Source of the DNA: Methylophaga sp.
GTDB lineage: Bacteria; Pseudomonadota; Gammaproteobacteria; Nitrosococcales; Methylophagaceae
DNA: 51,837 nucleotides
NCBI GenBank assembly: GCA_002696735.1
Contig: NZSL01000012.1
Location: 259,042-310,878, forward strand
Direction: 5' to 3'
The notes under the pieces were generated by a model. That model saw only the letters and a list, made by a program, of their open reading frames with translations. It ran no database searches and was not told the DNA's origin. Within the stretch, counting starts at the first letter, position 1. Each line of letters starts with the position of its first letter. The position numbers and the translations under genes were made by a program. This document shows positions 10,582-19,924 of this stretch, in pieces.

Positions 10582-11933
10582 ACCCACAAGCATTGATTGT
10601 CGATGATGAGCCGGACATTCTCGATTTACTGTCCATGACGCTGTCAGGCATGTCGATAGACTGTGTTACTGCAGAGAGCATTGCTGAAGCGGAAAGACTT
10701 CTGGCTCAGCAATCGTTTGATTTATGTTTTACCGATATGCGATTACCTGATGGTGATGGCTTAGAGCTAGTAAAAAAAATACAGGTCAGTTATCCGGAAT
10801 TACCTATCGCGGTGATTACTGCCTATGGCAATATGGATTTAGCGGTCTCTGCATTAAAATCCGGCGCCTTTGATTTTGTCTCTAAGCCATTGAAACTGCA
10901 GGTTTTACGTGAGCTTGTGGATGCAGCTTTGAAATTGTCACCCAATCGGCCACATAAAAATGACCGGCGTTCACGTGATCGTTTATTGGGTGAAACCGAA
11001 TTGATGCGTGAATTACGGGGCAAGGTCGCTAAACTGGCCCGTAGTCAGGCCCCGGTTTATATCAGTGGTGAATCAGGGACAGGCAAGGAGTTGGTTGCCC
11101 GATTGATTCATGATCTCGGCGCACGGTCGGATAAAGCGTTTGTGCCGGTAAACTGTGGGGCGATACCCAATGAATTGGTAGAGAGCGAGTTTTTCGGTCA
11201 CAAAAAAGGCGCCTTTACCGGCGCAGTTGCCGATAAACAGGGATTATTCCAGCATGCTCATGGTGGCACGTTATTTCTGGATGAAGTTGCCGATTTACCC
11301 TTGATGATGCAGGTAAAACTGTTACGGGCAATACAGGAAAAAGCTATTCGCCAGGTGGGGGGGAATGAAGAGATAAATGTGGATGTCCGAATCTTATCGG
11401 CAACACATAAAAACCTGGCAGAGTGTGTCGATAATGGCACCTTCCGGCAGGATTTGTTTTACCGGTTGAATGTAATTGAATTGCAGGTGCCGCCATTACG
11501 TGAGCGCAAAGCCGATATCCCCATTCTGGCAGAGCATATTCTGCTGAAACTGGCAGGTAAAACCCATTCGGACGTCATAACATTAACTGCTGAAGCCCTT
11601 GCTTCATTAGAACAATATCCTTTTCCGGGCAATGTACGAGAACTGGAAAACACGCTTGAGCGTGCGTTGACATGGGCTGAGGGAACGCAAATAACAGCAG
11701 AAGACCTGATGTTGCCAGTGACCAATCAGATAAATCATGCTGTTCCCAAGGTGTCAGAGCTATCAATGCCTGTGTTGAATCAGGATTTGGAAACCCATCT
11801 GGAAGAGCAGGAACGGGCCATTATTGAAAAAGCACTGAATGAGACCCGCTGGAATAAAACAGCTGCTGCCAAACGGCTTGGAATTACATTCCGGGCTTTA
11901 CGATACAAACTTAAAAAGCTGGACTTGGACTAA
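10578..11933 (+). CDS. pilR: Sigma54-dependent response regulator PilR
   Basis: A 451-residue NtrC-type activator. The receiver domain (residues 1-120) has acidic pocket DDEP and phospho-Asp53 in FTDMRLPDGDG. The central AAA+ domain has Walker A GESGTGKELVARLIH, the sigma54-contacting GAFTGA loop and a Walker B-type LFLDEVADLP. The C-terminal Fis-type helix-turn-helix is WNKTAAAKRLGITFRALRYKL. With PilS it normally switches on pilA from a sigma54 promoter. Its stop is followed immediately by an isolated repeat end, which fills the whole gap to the converging ygfZ. Confidence 0.93.
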   Translation: MNPQALIVDDEPDILDLLSMTLSGMSIDCVTAESIAEAERLLAQQSFDLCFTDMRLPDGDGLELVKKIQVSYPELPIAVITAYGNMDLAVSALKSGAFDFVSKPLKLQVLRELVDAALKLSPNRPHKNDRRSRDRLLGETELMRELRGKVAKLARSQAPVYISGESGTGKELVARLIHDLGARSDKAFVPVNCGAIPNELVESEFFGHKKGAFTGAVADKQGLFQHAHGGTLFLDEVADLPLMMQVKLLRAIQEKAIRQVGGNEEINVDVRILSATHKNLAECVDNGTFRQDLFYRLNVIELQVPPLRERKADIPILAEHILLKLAGKTHSDVITLTAEALASLEQYPFPGNVRELENTLERALTWAEGTQITAEDLMLPVTNQINHAVPKVSELSMPVLNQDLETHLEEQERAIIEKALNETRWNKTAAAKRLGITFRALRYKLKKLDLD

Positions 11934-11950
11934 AAGATCAACAAGCCCTA
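11933..11950 (+). repeat. Isolated end of the interspersed repeat (17-18 bp)
   Basis: AAAGATCAACAAGCCCTA matches the right terminus of copy 4 (44437-44453) over 17 bases. It starts at the last base of the pilR stop, and its CCCTA end contains the ygfZ stop codon (TAG on the minus strand). The rest of the element is absent. Confidence 0.7.
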
Positions 11951-12856
11951 AACGTAAGCATGCACCGATTCAATCGCGGTGCCATCACTCAAATACAAAT
12001 CCTGATTGGCTCCATCAAGCTTTAAACTGAGCTGCAGAAACAGCTGGTTTTCATCACCGTGAATAGCATTAACAACATGGCCAATCACGGCTTTTTCCTT
12101 ATCCACAATGGTCTCACCAATTTCAGGCAGGGTATCTGTTTTGGCTATGGCCTGAAACAAACGACGTTTGGGTTCACCAAGATAATGCAAACGCGCGACA
12201 ACTTCCTGTCCGGGGTAACAGCCTTTACGGAAACTCACACCACCTATTAAATCCAGATTGAGTTGTTGTGCGGTGAACAGCTCACGACTTGACGGAAAAA
12301 TGACCGGAATCCCACTTTCAATCTCTGTGATAAACCAACTGGCTTCTGCAGCAAGCTGCCACCCTTTGCTCATCAGATCTTCCAAATCAGAAGTCATCTG
12401 GTCAACGGAGGCGATCAGCAAAGCACGGGATTGTGAAGGTAGAGGGATTGCCGAAGTCGATGGATCGTTACCTTGCAGCCCACATACCTGTAGAGTTTCG
12501 CTGCAGTCTGCAATCTCAACTTTGCTTCTCAATTTGAACATTTGCAGCCGCTGTGCCAGGAAAGCACACTGGCTCTGAGGTAATACCAGCTGATACCCAC
12601 TCTCTGTTTTAACCAGCAGAAAAAGCGCCAGCAAACGACCTTTTGGGTTACACATAGCCGTAATCTGCGAAGCTTGTTGTTCCAGTTGCTTGACATCATT
12701 GGTCAGGAGATTTTGCAAAAAGTTGGCAGCTTCTTCACCCGTTACTGTTATTACGCCATAACTCGGTAATGGAATCAGGTAATGGTTTTCATCATTTCTT
12801 GTTGCCAATGGAGCTGATGCCTGTTGTTGCAAAATGGATTGATAGTCAGCGGTCAT
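11948..12856 (-). CDS. ygfZ: Folate-binding protein YgfZ (tRNA-modifying / Fe-S cluster maintenance)
   Basis: A 302-residue GcvT-related protein. In E. coli YgfZ binds tetrahydrofolate and supports Fe-S enzymes such as MiaB. The diagnostic motif KGCYPGQEVVARLHYLG, with its essential Cys, is present near residue 222. The N-terminal TGEEAANFLQNLLTNDV is also typical. Length is slightly short of E. coli (326) but complete in structure. The ATG at 12856 is preceded by an AAAGAG-like site. It is divergent from ygfX, and its TAG stop lies in the isolated repeat end. Confidence 0.93.
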   Translation of the reverse strand: MTADYQSILQQQASAPLATRNDENHYLIPLPSYGVITVTGEEAANFLQNLLTNDVKQLEQQASQITAMCNPKGRLLALFLLVKTESGYQLVLPQSQCAFLAQRLQMFKLRSKVEIADCSETLQVCGLQGNDPSTSAIPLPSQSRALLIASVDQMTSDLEDLMSKGWQLAAEASWFITEIESGIPVIFPSSRELFTAQQLNLDLIGGVSFRKGCYPGQEVVARLHYLGEPKRRLFQAIAKTDTLPEIGETIVDKEKAVIGHVVNAIHGDENQLFLQLSLKLDGANQDLYLSDGTAIESVHAYV

Positions 12857-12926
12857 GAATTTACTCTTTAGCTTAAAGGATTAGTACCGTGCAATTGTAA
12901 CAGGCCCTCAGTTTGGGAGAACAAGG

Positions 12927-13370
12927 ATGAAGGAGCAGAAAAAAGGATTTTATCTCCCATTAGGGAGATCACGACTTTTACTGATTTACAGCCTGCTTGC
13001 ACATATGCTGGCAGTGATAAGTATAGTTTTATTAACTGTTATACCAGTCGTTAAAATAGTATTTATTACAGGGGTTTTTATATGTCAGTTTTTGCATATC
13101 CGTCGGTTGGGTTATCTCCGGGAATACAGGAAACGGCCTGTCACACTGATAAACACTATGAATGAATATTGGCAGATAGGGTATGCCGACAGTTCAAAAA
13201 CAGCGGATTTATTACTCGAATCTGCGTGGGTCAACCGGTTCGCCGTCATTATCCATTTCAAATCATTGAACAAAAAACGTCTTTCACTTCTTATCCCGAA
13301 CGATTCGGTTGATCAGGAACATTTTCGACAATTACGCGTGCGGCTCAGATTGGCTTTTTTCCAGCAATAA
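12927..13370 (+). CDS. ygfX: YgfX/CptA-like inner-membrane protein
   Basis: A 147-residue protein with two membrane helices near the N-terminus (about residues 17-60) and a short soluble C-terminal half with the family-like [17 protein letters not shown]. YgfX of E. coli has been described as the toxin of an SdhE/YgfX pair. Position between ygfZ and nadB is the usual place for sdhE-ygfX. Here only 70 bases separate ygfZ from this ATG, so sdhE is not in its expected slot. GGGAGA lies before the ATG. The last 26 bases overlap the 3' end of nadB on the other strand. Confidence 0.72.
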   Translation: MKEQKKGFYLPLGRSRLLLIYSLLAHMLAVISIVLLTVIPVVKIVFITGVFICQFLHIRRLGYLREYRKRPVTLINTMNEYWQIGYADSSKTADLLLESAWVNRFAVIIHFKSLNKKRLSLLIPNDSVDQEHFRQLRVRLRLAFFQQ

Positions 13371-14946
13371 TACTGTTACTGGCGGTTTTATCCGATGTCT
13401 CCGGATAATCAAGCGTGTAATGCAGACCACGACTTTCTTTACGCTGTATCGCTGATTCGATGATCAATTCCGCTACATCAGCCAGATTACGCAATTCCAG
13501 CAAATCATTGCTTATATGGTGCTGACTGTAAAACTCATCAATTTCCTGTTGCAACAGGTACAAACGCTGGCGGGCGCGATTAAGTCGCTGAGTACTGCGA
13601 ACAATGCCTACGTAATCCCACATAAAGCGACGTAATTCATCCCAGTTATGACTTATCGCAACAGCTTCCTTGGCAGGGTGCACACGGCTTTCGTCCCAAT
13701 GCGGAATATTATCAGGCAAAGTAATTTTGGGGCGATTCAATATATCGCGTGCTGCCGCATCGGCAAATACCAGGCATTCCAGTAATGAATTACTGGCCAT
13801 TCGATTGGCACCATGCAAACCCGTATGAGCGGTTTCGCCAATCGCATACAGGCCGTCAATGTCCGTTCTTCCTCGCATATCCGTCATAACACCGCCACAG
13901 GTATAATGAGCTGCAGGGACTACCGGAATGGGTTCCTTCGCCATATCCACACCGAATTGCAGGCAGCGTTTATAGATAGTAGGAAAATGCGTGGTAATAA
14001 ATTCTTTGGACTGATGACTGATATCGAGATAAACGCAATCCTGGCCGAGACGTTTCATTTCATGATCAATTGCGCGCGCCACAATATCCCTTGGGGCCAG
14101 TTCAGCCTGCGGGTGAAATGCCGGCATAAACCTTGTGCCATCTGCTAACTTCAAGGTGGCACCTTCACCGCGCAACGCTTCAGAAATTAGAAAAGATTTG
14201 GCTTTGGGATGAAATAAGCAGGTTGGGTGAAACTGTATAAATTCCATATTGGCAATTCGACAGCCGGCGCGCCAGCCCATGGCAATTCCGTCCCCGGTCG
14301 ATACGTCTGGATTACTGGTGTATAAATACACTTTTCCGGCACCGCCAGTGGCGAGCACAGTGACTGGAGCCAAAAAGGTTTTGGGTTGATCCTTTTTGAT
14401 ATCCAGCACGTAACAACCCAGACAACTATTCTCTTCAGTGGCAAGGTGTTTGTGGGTCGTAATCAGATCGATACCGATATGATAAGGAAACAACGAAATA
14501 TTCGGATGCGCTTTGGCTTTATCCAGCAGTGTTGTTTCCACCGCCCGACCGGTTGCATCAGCCGAATGAATAACCCTCCGATGACTGTGACCACCCTCCT
14601 GTGTCAGATGATATGTCTCGGTGGTCATATCATCACGGGTAAAAGAAACACCCTGTTCAATCAGCCACTCGACACTTTCTCGCGCATGTTCAACCGTAAA
14701 ACGAACGACATCCTCGTCGCATAATCCGCCGCCGGCGCGCAAAGTATCATCAATATGGGATTGCAAAGAATCGGCTTTATCGAGTACAACTGATATGCCG
14801 CCTTGAGCATAAAGTGAAGCACCTTCCTCAAGCTGGCTTTTGGATAGAACGGCAACACGGGCCTTGTCTGCCATCTTTAAAGCCAGGGTCAGACCTGCTG
14901 TTCCGCTGCCGATAATCAGCAGATCAAAATGATGAGTTGTCGTCAT
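13345..14946 (-). CDS. nadB: L-aspartate oxidase
   Basis: A 533-residue FAD enzyme that oxidises L-aspartate to iminoaspartate, the first step of de novo NAD synthesis. The FAD-binding [15 protein letters not shown] is close to the N-terminus. Other family signatures are [45 protein letters not shown] and [20 protein letters not shown] start at ATG 14946 ([15 protein letters not shown]), which matches family length. The longer frame begins at a TTG 54 bases upstream. Divergent from rpoE, as in many gammaproteobacteria. Confidence 0.95.
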   Translation of the reverse strand: MTTTHHFDLLIIGSGTAGLTLALKMADKARVAVLSKSQLEEGASLYAQGGISVVLDKADSLQSHIDDTLRAGGGLCDEDVVRFTVEHARESVEWLIEQGVSFTRDDMTTETYHLTQEGGHSHRRVIHSADATGRAVETTLLDKAKAHPNISLFPYHIGIDLITTHKHLATEENSCLGCYVLDIKKDQPKTFLAPVTVLATGGAGKVYLYTSNPDVSTGDGIAMGWRAGCRIANMEFIQFHPTCLFHPKAKSFLISEALRGEGATLKLADGTRFMPAFHPQAELAPRDIVARAIDHEMKRLGQDCVYLDISHQSKEFITTHFPTIYKRCLQFGVDMAKEPIPVVPAAHYTCGGVMTDMRGRTDIDGLYAIGETAHTGLHGANRMASNSLLECLVFADAAARDILNRPKITLPDNIPHWDESRVHPAKEAVAISHNWDELRRFMWDYVGIVRSTQRLNRARQRLYLLQQEIDEFYSQHHISNDLLELRNLADVAELIIESAIQRKESRGLHYTLDYPETSDKTASNSIIAGKKPI

Positions 14947-15074
14947 GGGTCCTGTTAAAGGTAGAATGCCAACAATTATTGTGCACTGATTGTGGAACAA
15001 AAATAAATGACATTGGTCAATCTAGCATTAAACAGAAATTGTCTCCGGCTTGTCGGAGTAGGCCGGATATATAA

Positions 15075-15650
15075 ATGAACGTGGATCAGGAATTAGTTCA
15101 GCGGGTACAGGCGGGCGACAAAAAGGCGTTTGATCTGTTGATAATGAAGTACCAACAGCGAATCATACATGTGATAACCGGATTTGTGCATGACCCAGTT
15201 GAAGCAATGGATGTAGCGCAAGAAGCTTTTATTAAAGCTTATCGTGCGTTGCCGAACTTTCGCGGGGACAGTGCGTTCTATACGTGGCTTTATCGTATCG
15301 CTATCAATACCTCTAAAAATCATCTTACTGCCAGTTCGCGGCGACCACCAATGAGTGATGTCGATGCTATGGATGCAACAAATTATTACGATGCGCCCGA
15401 ACTTAAGGAATTTGAGACCCCTGAAAACAGTCTCATGTGTGTAGAGTTGGAAGAGGCTATCCAGCAAGCAATTGAAGATTTGCCGGAAGATACCGCTACA
15501 GCTATCAAGTTGCGAGAATTTGAAGGTATGAGTTACGAAGAAATCGCGGAAGCGATGGACTGTCCGATCGGCACCGTCCGGTCAAGAATATTCAGGGCTA
15601 GGGAAGCTATCGATAAACAAGTTAAGTCAGTGATGGGTGAAGAGGAATAA
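15075..15650 (+). CDS. rpoE: RNA polymerase sigma factor RpoE (AlgU/sigma24)
   Basis: A 191-residue ECF sigma factor controlling the envelope-stress regulon. Region 2 spans about residues 10-95 (YQQRIIHVITGFVHD, DVAQEAFIKAYRALPNFRGD, FYTWLYRIAINTSKNHL). Region 4 spans about 130-185 (LPEDTATAIKLREFEGMSYEEIA, CPIGTVRSRIFRAREAI). The start is clear and full length. First gene of rpoE-rseA-rseB-rseC-mucD with gaps of 2, 2, 5 and -1 bases. I could not identify a convincing sigmaE-type self-promoter in the 128-base gap to nadB. Confidence 0.97.
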   Translation: MNVDQELVQRVQAGDKKAFDLLIMKYQQRIIHVITGFVHDPVEAMDVAQEAFIKAYRALPNFRGDSAFYTWLYRIAINTSKNHLTASSRRPPMSDVDAMDATNYYDAPELKEFETPENSLMCVELEEAIQQAIEDLPEDTATAIKLREFEGMSYEEIAEAMDCPIGTVRSRIFRAREAIDKQVKSVMGEEE

Positions 15651-15652
15651 CA

Positions 15653-16219
15653 ATGGCAATTAATCATCTCGAATTAGTGTCTGCTTTGGTTGATGGCCAG
15701 CTGACCGGTAGTGAACTCGAACAGGCGTTGGAATTAGTTAACAATGACAGCAGCGTCCGTGAAGCATTTATGCGATTTCAGCAGGCAAGCGATATCCTGC
15801 ATGGATATACGCGAAGCATTACACAAGCACCGTTAGAGCTAACAACGCGCATTTCTGCTGCGCTGGAAGCTGAACCGGTTTATTCAATTCCTACTCAAAA
15901 TAAACCTACCGCAAAATTATTGCGTTTTCCAAAAAACTTCTGGAAACAGGCAACAGGTCTGGCAATGGCTGCATCCGTTGGAGCACTTGCTGTGGTCGGC
16001 GTTGTACAGCAGCAAACAGGATTCAACGGCGTGCCCGTAGCCAGTGTCGTGGCGAATGAATCACCAGCGACTATGGTTAGTCAATCTAATCGCTGGACTG
16101 TCGCCGAACCGGAAATTGAAGACAGACTTAATAATTATCTGGTGGATCATAATGAATATGTTGGCACATCAGGGATGTTTTCTTACGGTCGCGTCGTTTC
16201 TTATGGCACGGAGCAATAG
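15653..16219 (+). CDS. rseA: Anti-sigma factor RseA (MucA)
   Basis: A 188-residue single-pass inner-membrane protein. The cytoplasmic N-terminal domain (LELVSALVDGQLTGSELEQALELV) is the sigma-binding RseA/MucA fold. The membrane helix lies near residues 105-124 (LAMAASVGALAVVGVV). The periplasmic tail ends at YGRVVSYGTEQ. In the family, DegS/RseP-type proteolysis of this protein frees RpoE. It lies two bases after rpoE and two before rseB. Confidence 0.92.
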   Translation: MAINHLELVSALVDGQLTGSELEQALELVNNDSSVREAFMRFQQASDILHGYTRSITQAPLELTTRISAALEAEPVYSIPTQNKPTAKLLRFPKNFWKQATGLAMAASVGALAVVGVVQQQTGFNGVPVASVVANESPATMVSQSNRWTVAEPEIEDRLNNYLVDHNEYVGTSGMFSYGRVVSYGTEQ

Positions 16220-16221
16220 GA

Positions 16222-17193
16222 ATGTTCCAGCGATTTCGTTTTTGCGTTGCGTTGCTGGTGTTGTTTGTTCCGGCAGTTCAGGCAGGATCCGCTTCGATTG
16301 AATTACTCGAGCGAATGAGCCAGGCAGCAAAGCAACTCAATTATGAAGGCGTTTTTGCCTATCAAAGTGGTAAAACTTTCCAGTCAGTGCGTATTTATCA
16401 TCGTAATGATGATGGCAATGAATCTGAAAGACTGGTTTCACTGAATGGTTCAGCTCGTGAAGTCCTCCGTTCCAATGATACGGTTACCTGTATCAACCCG
16501 GATGGGAAGCAAGTTAACGTCAGTCAAAGACCTTTAGGCCGTGGATTTCCCAGTGATCTCCCTCGGCGATTGCGTTCAGCGACTCCCTTTTATGAATTAA
16601 AACTCGGTGGAGAAGACCGCATTGCGGGTAAATTAACGCAGCGACTTGATATCAAACCGGTTGATAATTATCGATATGGCTATCGACTGTGGATGGATAA
16701 AGAAACTGATTTATTACTCAAATCAGAATTAATCGGTGAAAATAATGAGGTGCTGGAAACCTTTGAATTTACGGATATTGAAACTGGAATTGAGATAGCA
16801 GATGCTGAGCTGGCGCCGCAGATGTCGGGCAACGAAATGATCTGGCATCGTACCGAGCCCGGTGAAATGACTACCCAGGATTTAGTCGCATTCTCCCATT
16901 GGCAGTCAAAATGGTTACCGGATGGTTTTACCCTTGTTGCCCATCAAAATCGTCTGCGAGCCAACAATGGTGCACATGTTGAGCAGCGGGTCTACAGTGA
17001 TGGATTGAGTTCAGTATCGGTATTTATTGAAAAAATGCTTGCCCAACATAACCATTTTCATGGAGGGTCTCACATGGGAGCCGTAAATGCATTTGGTAGC
17101 GTGATACATTCGCATTTTGTGACAGTTGTAGGTGAAGTACCTGCTGTAACAGTCGAAAAAATTGGTGCAGCAATTGAATATGCTGGTCCATAA
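16222..17193 (+). CDS. rseB: Periplasmic regulator RseB (MucB)
   Basis: A 323-residue exported protein that binds the periplasmic part of RseA and protects it from proteolysis. The signal peptide (residues 1-19) ends VPAVQAG. The N-terminal LolA-like domain begins LLERMSQAAKQLNYEGVFAY. The C-terminal domain includes FSHWQSKWLPDGFTLVAHQN and VSVFIEKM. Length and layout match MucB/RseB. Confidence 0.93.
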   Translation: MFQRFRFCVALLVLFVPAVQAGSASIELLERMSQAAKQLNYEGVFAYQSGKTFQSVRIYHRNDDGNESERLVSLNGSAREVLRSNDTVTCINPDGKQVNVSQRPLGRGFPSDLPRRLRSATPFYELKLGGEDRIAGKLTQRLDIKPVDNYRYGYRLWMDKETDLLLKSELIGENNEVLETFEFTDIETGIEIADAELAPQMSGNEMIWHRTEPGEMTTQDLVAFSHWQSKWLPDGFTLVAHQNRLRANNGAHVEQRVYSDGLSSVSVFIEKMLAQHNHFHGGSHMGAVNAFGSVIHSHFVTVVGEVPAVTVEKIGAAIEYAGP

Positions 17194-17198
17194 CCAAG

Positions 17199-17621
17199 AT
17201 GATTGAACAAAAAGCTACAGTTCTACGTACAGATGAATCAACTATCTGGTTGCAGGCCGAACGACAATCTACCTGTGATAAATGCCAGGTAAAAAAAGGA
17301 TGTGGTACCGGTTTGCTAAGTGAACATGTAGGTAGGCGTTTTTCAACCATTGCCGTACCCAAGACGCAAGCCGTAGAGCCTGGTCAGCAAATGAATGTTT
17401 CTATTCCGGAAGAAGCGCTTTTGCACGGTGCTTTCATGATGTATCTGCTACCGATTTTATTTATGTTCGCGGGCGCAGTCATCAGTCGATTTATCTTTGC
17501 AAATGAATTGCTGGAAATTATTGGTGGATTGGCTGGTCTGATATTTGGCTTTTATTGGGTCAAAACTCGACTCAAAAATCAAAAAGTGGCCATTGAAACT
17601 CAAATCATAGAGGAAAAATAA
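17199..17621 (+). CDS. rseC: Sigma-E regulatory protein RseC (MucC)
   Basis: A 140-residue inner-membrane protein. The N-terminal region has a cysteine cluster (CDKCQVKKGCGTG) typical of RseC. Two membrane helices follow (about residues 72-95 and 103-122). The family is a modulator of the sigmaE response and of Rnf/Rsx-type redox complexes, and its exact job is unclear. The stop overlaps the mucD ATG (TAATG). Confidence 0.9.
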   Translation: MIEQKATVLRTDESTIWLQAERQSTCDKCQVKKGCGTGLLSEHVGRRFSTIAVPKTQAVEPGQQMNVSIPEEALLHGAFMMYLLPILFMFAGAVISRFIFANELLEIIGGLAGLIFGFYWVKTRLKNQKVAIETQIIEEK

Positions 17622-19051
17622 TGACGCAATACAAAACAACAGGTGCAATGGTAATGGCATTGCTGATGTGGTTAATGTTGAGTTCAGCCGTTCAGGCACG
17701 GGGGGGGTTACCCGAATTTACTGAATTGGTGGCTGAAAATGGCGATGCGGTCGTTAATATAAGTACCACAAGTAAGCCAAAAGAAATGGCCTCATCACAA
17801 CAACTTCCACCAGGCATGGAAATGCCTGAAGGAACACCATTTGATGATTTTTTTAAACGTTTCTTTGGTGACCCTTCACAACCACGTGCCCCCCAACCAA
17901 ACTCACTGGGGTCTGGTTTTGTTCTTTCTGAGGATGGATTTATTCTGACAAATCATCATGTCATTAAAGACGCTGATGAGATAATTGTCCGTTTCAGTGA
18001 CCGTACTGAGCTGGTGGCAGAATTGTTAGGAAGCGACGAACGCAGTGATGTTGCTTTATTGAAAGTTGATGCCGAAGGCATGGATCTGAAAGCCGTTAAG
18101 CTCGGCGATTCCAACGATTTACAAGTTGGCGAGTGGGTGTTGGCAATTGGTTCACCTTTTGGATTTGATTATTCGGCTACAGCAGGTATTGTCAGTGCGC
18201 TGGGGCGTAGCCTGCCAAGTGATAGCTATGTGCCATTTATTCAAACGGACGTGGCAATCAATCCGGGTAACTCTGGAGGGCCATTATTCAACCTGGATGG
18301 TGAGGTTGTTGGTATAAATTCACAAATTTACAGCCGCACCGGTGGTTTTATGGGGGTTTCATTCGCTATTCCGGTTGATACTGTGATGAATGTGGTCGAG
18401 CAGATTAAAGAGCAAGGTTATGTGAGTCGCGGCTGGTTAGGTGTTGTTATTCAGGATGTTACACGTGAATTGGCAGAATCCTTTGGGTTAAGCAAACCAC
18501 GTGGTGCGTTAGTTTCCCGTGTTGTTGCGGGAAGTCCTGCTGAGAAAGCTGGATTTGAAGCGGGTGACGTGATTCTGAAATTTGATGATCGCATTGTGGA
18601 TAGTTCATCGGATTTACCGCCAATTGTTGGTCGTACTGAAATCGGTAAAAACTCCACAGCCGAGATCATGCGTAATAACAAGAAAATGACGCTCTCGGTG
18701 GTCGTGGAAGAACTTCCTGAAGATGAGCAAGTTGCTAGTGGTGCAGCGCCTCGTACAGGTGAATTTTACAATAGTCGTCTAGCAATTGAAGTCACCGACC
18801 TGACAGCAGAGCAACGTGCTGAGTTAGGGCCCAATCAGTCTGGTGTTGAAGTCAGAAAAATTGAATCAGGTCCAGCGGCACTAGCCGGTATTGTTCCTGG
18901 AGACATATTGCTAAGCATAAACAATCAAAAGATTGTCGATGCAAAACAATTTATGGAGTTGGCTGAACAGTTGCCTACTAATAAAGCGATACCTGTACTC
19001 GTTCAGCGTTCTGGTGCATCACAGTTCCTGGCGTTAAAAATTCCAGAATAG
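17621..19051 (+). CDS. mucD: Periplasmic serine protease of the DegP/MucD family
   Basis: A 476-residue HtrA-type protease and chaperone. The signal peptide (1-27) ends VQARG. The trypsin-like domain has the triad His113 (TNHHVI), Asp143 (RSDVALLK) and Ser218 (NPGNSGGPLF). Two PDZ domains follow, with GWLGVVIQDV near residue 272 and IVPGDILLSIN in the second. As in Pseudomonas, it closes the rpoE-rse operon. There it degrades misfolded envelope proteins and dampens the sigma response. A strong terminator follows. Confidence 0.95.
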   Translation: MTQYKTTGAMVMALLMWLMLSSAVQARGGLPEFTELVAENGDAVVNISTTSKPKEMASSQQLPPGMEMPEGTPFDDFFKRFFGDPSQPRAPQPNSLGSGFVLSEDGFILTNHHVIKDADEIIVRFSDRTELVAELLGSDERSDVALLKVDAEGMDLKAVKLGDSNDLQVGEWVLAIGSPFGFDYSATAGIVSALGRSLPSDSYVPFIQTDVAINPGNSGGPLFNLDGEVVGINSQIYSRTGGFMGVSFAIPVDTVMNVVEQIKEQGYVSRGWLGVVIQDVTRELAESFGLSKPRGALVSRVVAGSPAEKAGFEAGDVILKFDDRIVDSSSDLPPIVGRTEIGKNSTAEIMRNNKKMTLSVVVEELPEDEQVASGAAPRTGEFYNSRLAIEVTDLTAEQRAELGPNQSGVEVRKIESGPAALAGIVPGDILLSINNQKIVDAKQFMELAEQLPTNKAIPVLVQRSGASQFLALKIPE

Positions 19052-19082
19052 ATTTTAATTAAGTAATTCTGGTTGATACCAC

Positions 19083-19120
19083 AAAAGCAGCTGATGGAAA
19101 TCCATCAGCTGCTTTTTTTT
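19083..19120 (+). terminator. Rho-independent terminator of the rpoE-mucD operon
   Basis: A 16-bp perfect stem (19083-19098 and 19101-19116, core GCAGCTGATGGA) with an AA loop runs into T8. It is among the strongest terminators in the window. Confidence 0.93.
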
Positions 19121-19175
19121 GTTCGATAGGTGGACTTAAAAAACAAAATTTCTTATTGAATCATTTTGCTTTATC

Positions 19176-19194
19176 ATTAATGATAATTATTATC
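19176..19194 (+). promoter_or_regulatory. Fur box upstream of the iron two-component system
   Basis: ATTAATGATAATTATTATC matches the 19-base Fur consensus GATAATGATAATCATTATC at 16 positions by eye. It lies 26 bases before the response-regulator ATG, so it should repress this operon when iron is plentiful. Confidence 0.8.
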
Positions 19195-19219
19195 ATCTAG
19201 ATAGAAAGTCCTGCATTAC

Positions 19220-19924
19220 ATGTTCAACAAAAATAAAATTTCCAACAGCATTCTGATTATTGAAGATGATTTAGTGCTAAATCATCAGCTAAAACAGCTG
19301 CTGGAAAAACAGCGTTTTATCGTTTCTCAATGCTTTGATGGTGAACATGGATTGCTTGCTGCGGTTAGTGAGCATTACGATCTGATTTTGCTTGATATCA
19401 GTCTGCCTGAACGAGATGGTTATTCTGTTTTAAATACGCTACGACAAACTCGTAAAACGCCTGTCATTATTCTTACCGCTCATGGTGCTGAAGAAGAGCG
19501 CATTCTGGGTTTTAAAAATGGGGCAGATGATTATTTGCCAAAACCATTTAATTTTACTGAATTGGTGCTCCGCATTGAGGCAATTCTCAGAAGAGCCTGC
19601 ACAACCAGCTATCAACAGTTGAATTGGTCTGTTTTACAACACGAAGGTTTGACGCTGGACAGGCAGAAACAGCAGGTTTTTTTTCATGAGCATGCAGTGC
19701 AGCTGACGCCCATCCAGTTCAAGTTGCTGTGGACGCTAATGCAGCACGCTAATCATCTGCTCAGTAAACCACAGCTTTATCGTCTGGTGATGGAGCGCGA
19801 CTTCAGTCGATATGATCGAAGCCTTGATATGCATATGAGTCGGGTCCGACGAAAATTAATCGATGTTGGCATGCCGGTTGACCGGCTGCAAACAGTCCAT
19901 GGGGCGGGCTATATCCTGTTATGA
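19220..19924 (+). CDS. OmpR-family response regulator, Fur-controlled
   Basis: A 234-residue regulator. The receiver domain has acidic pair EDD (15-17), phospho-Asp59 (LLDISLPERDGY) and a Lys in LPKPFNF. The C-terminal winged-helix domain carries LTPIQFKLLWTLMQHA and SLDMHMSRVRRKLIDVG. It overlaps the kinase gene by ATGA. A Fur box upstream and a TonB-receptor gene downstream resemble the PfeR-PfeS-PfeA layout of Pseudomonas, where the pair senses a ferric siderophore. The inducer here is unknown. Confidence 0.9.
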   Translation: MFNKNKISNSILIIEDDLVLNHQLKQLLEKQRFIVSQCFDGEHGLLAAVSEHYDLILLDISLPERDGYSVLNTLRQTRKTPVIILTAHGAEEERILGFKNGADDYLPKPFNFTELVLRIEAILRRACTTSYQQLNWSVLQHEGLTLDRQKQQVFFHEHAVQLTPIQFKLLWTLMQHANHLLSKPQLYRLVMERDFSRYDRSLDMHMSRVRRKLIDVGMPVDRLQTVHGAGYILL

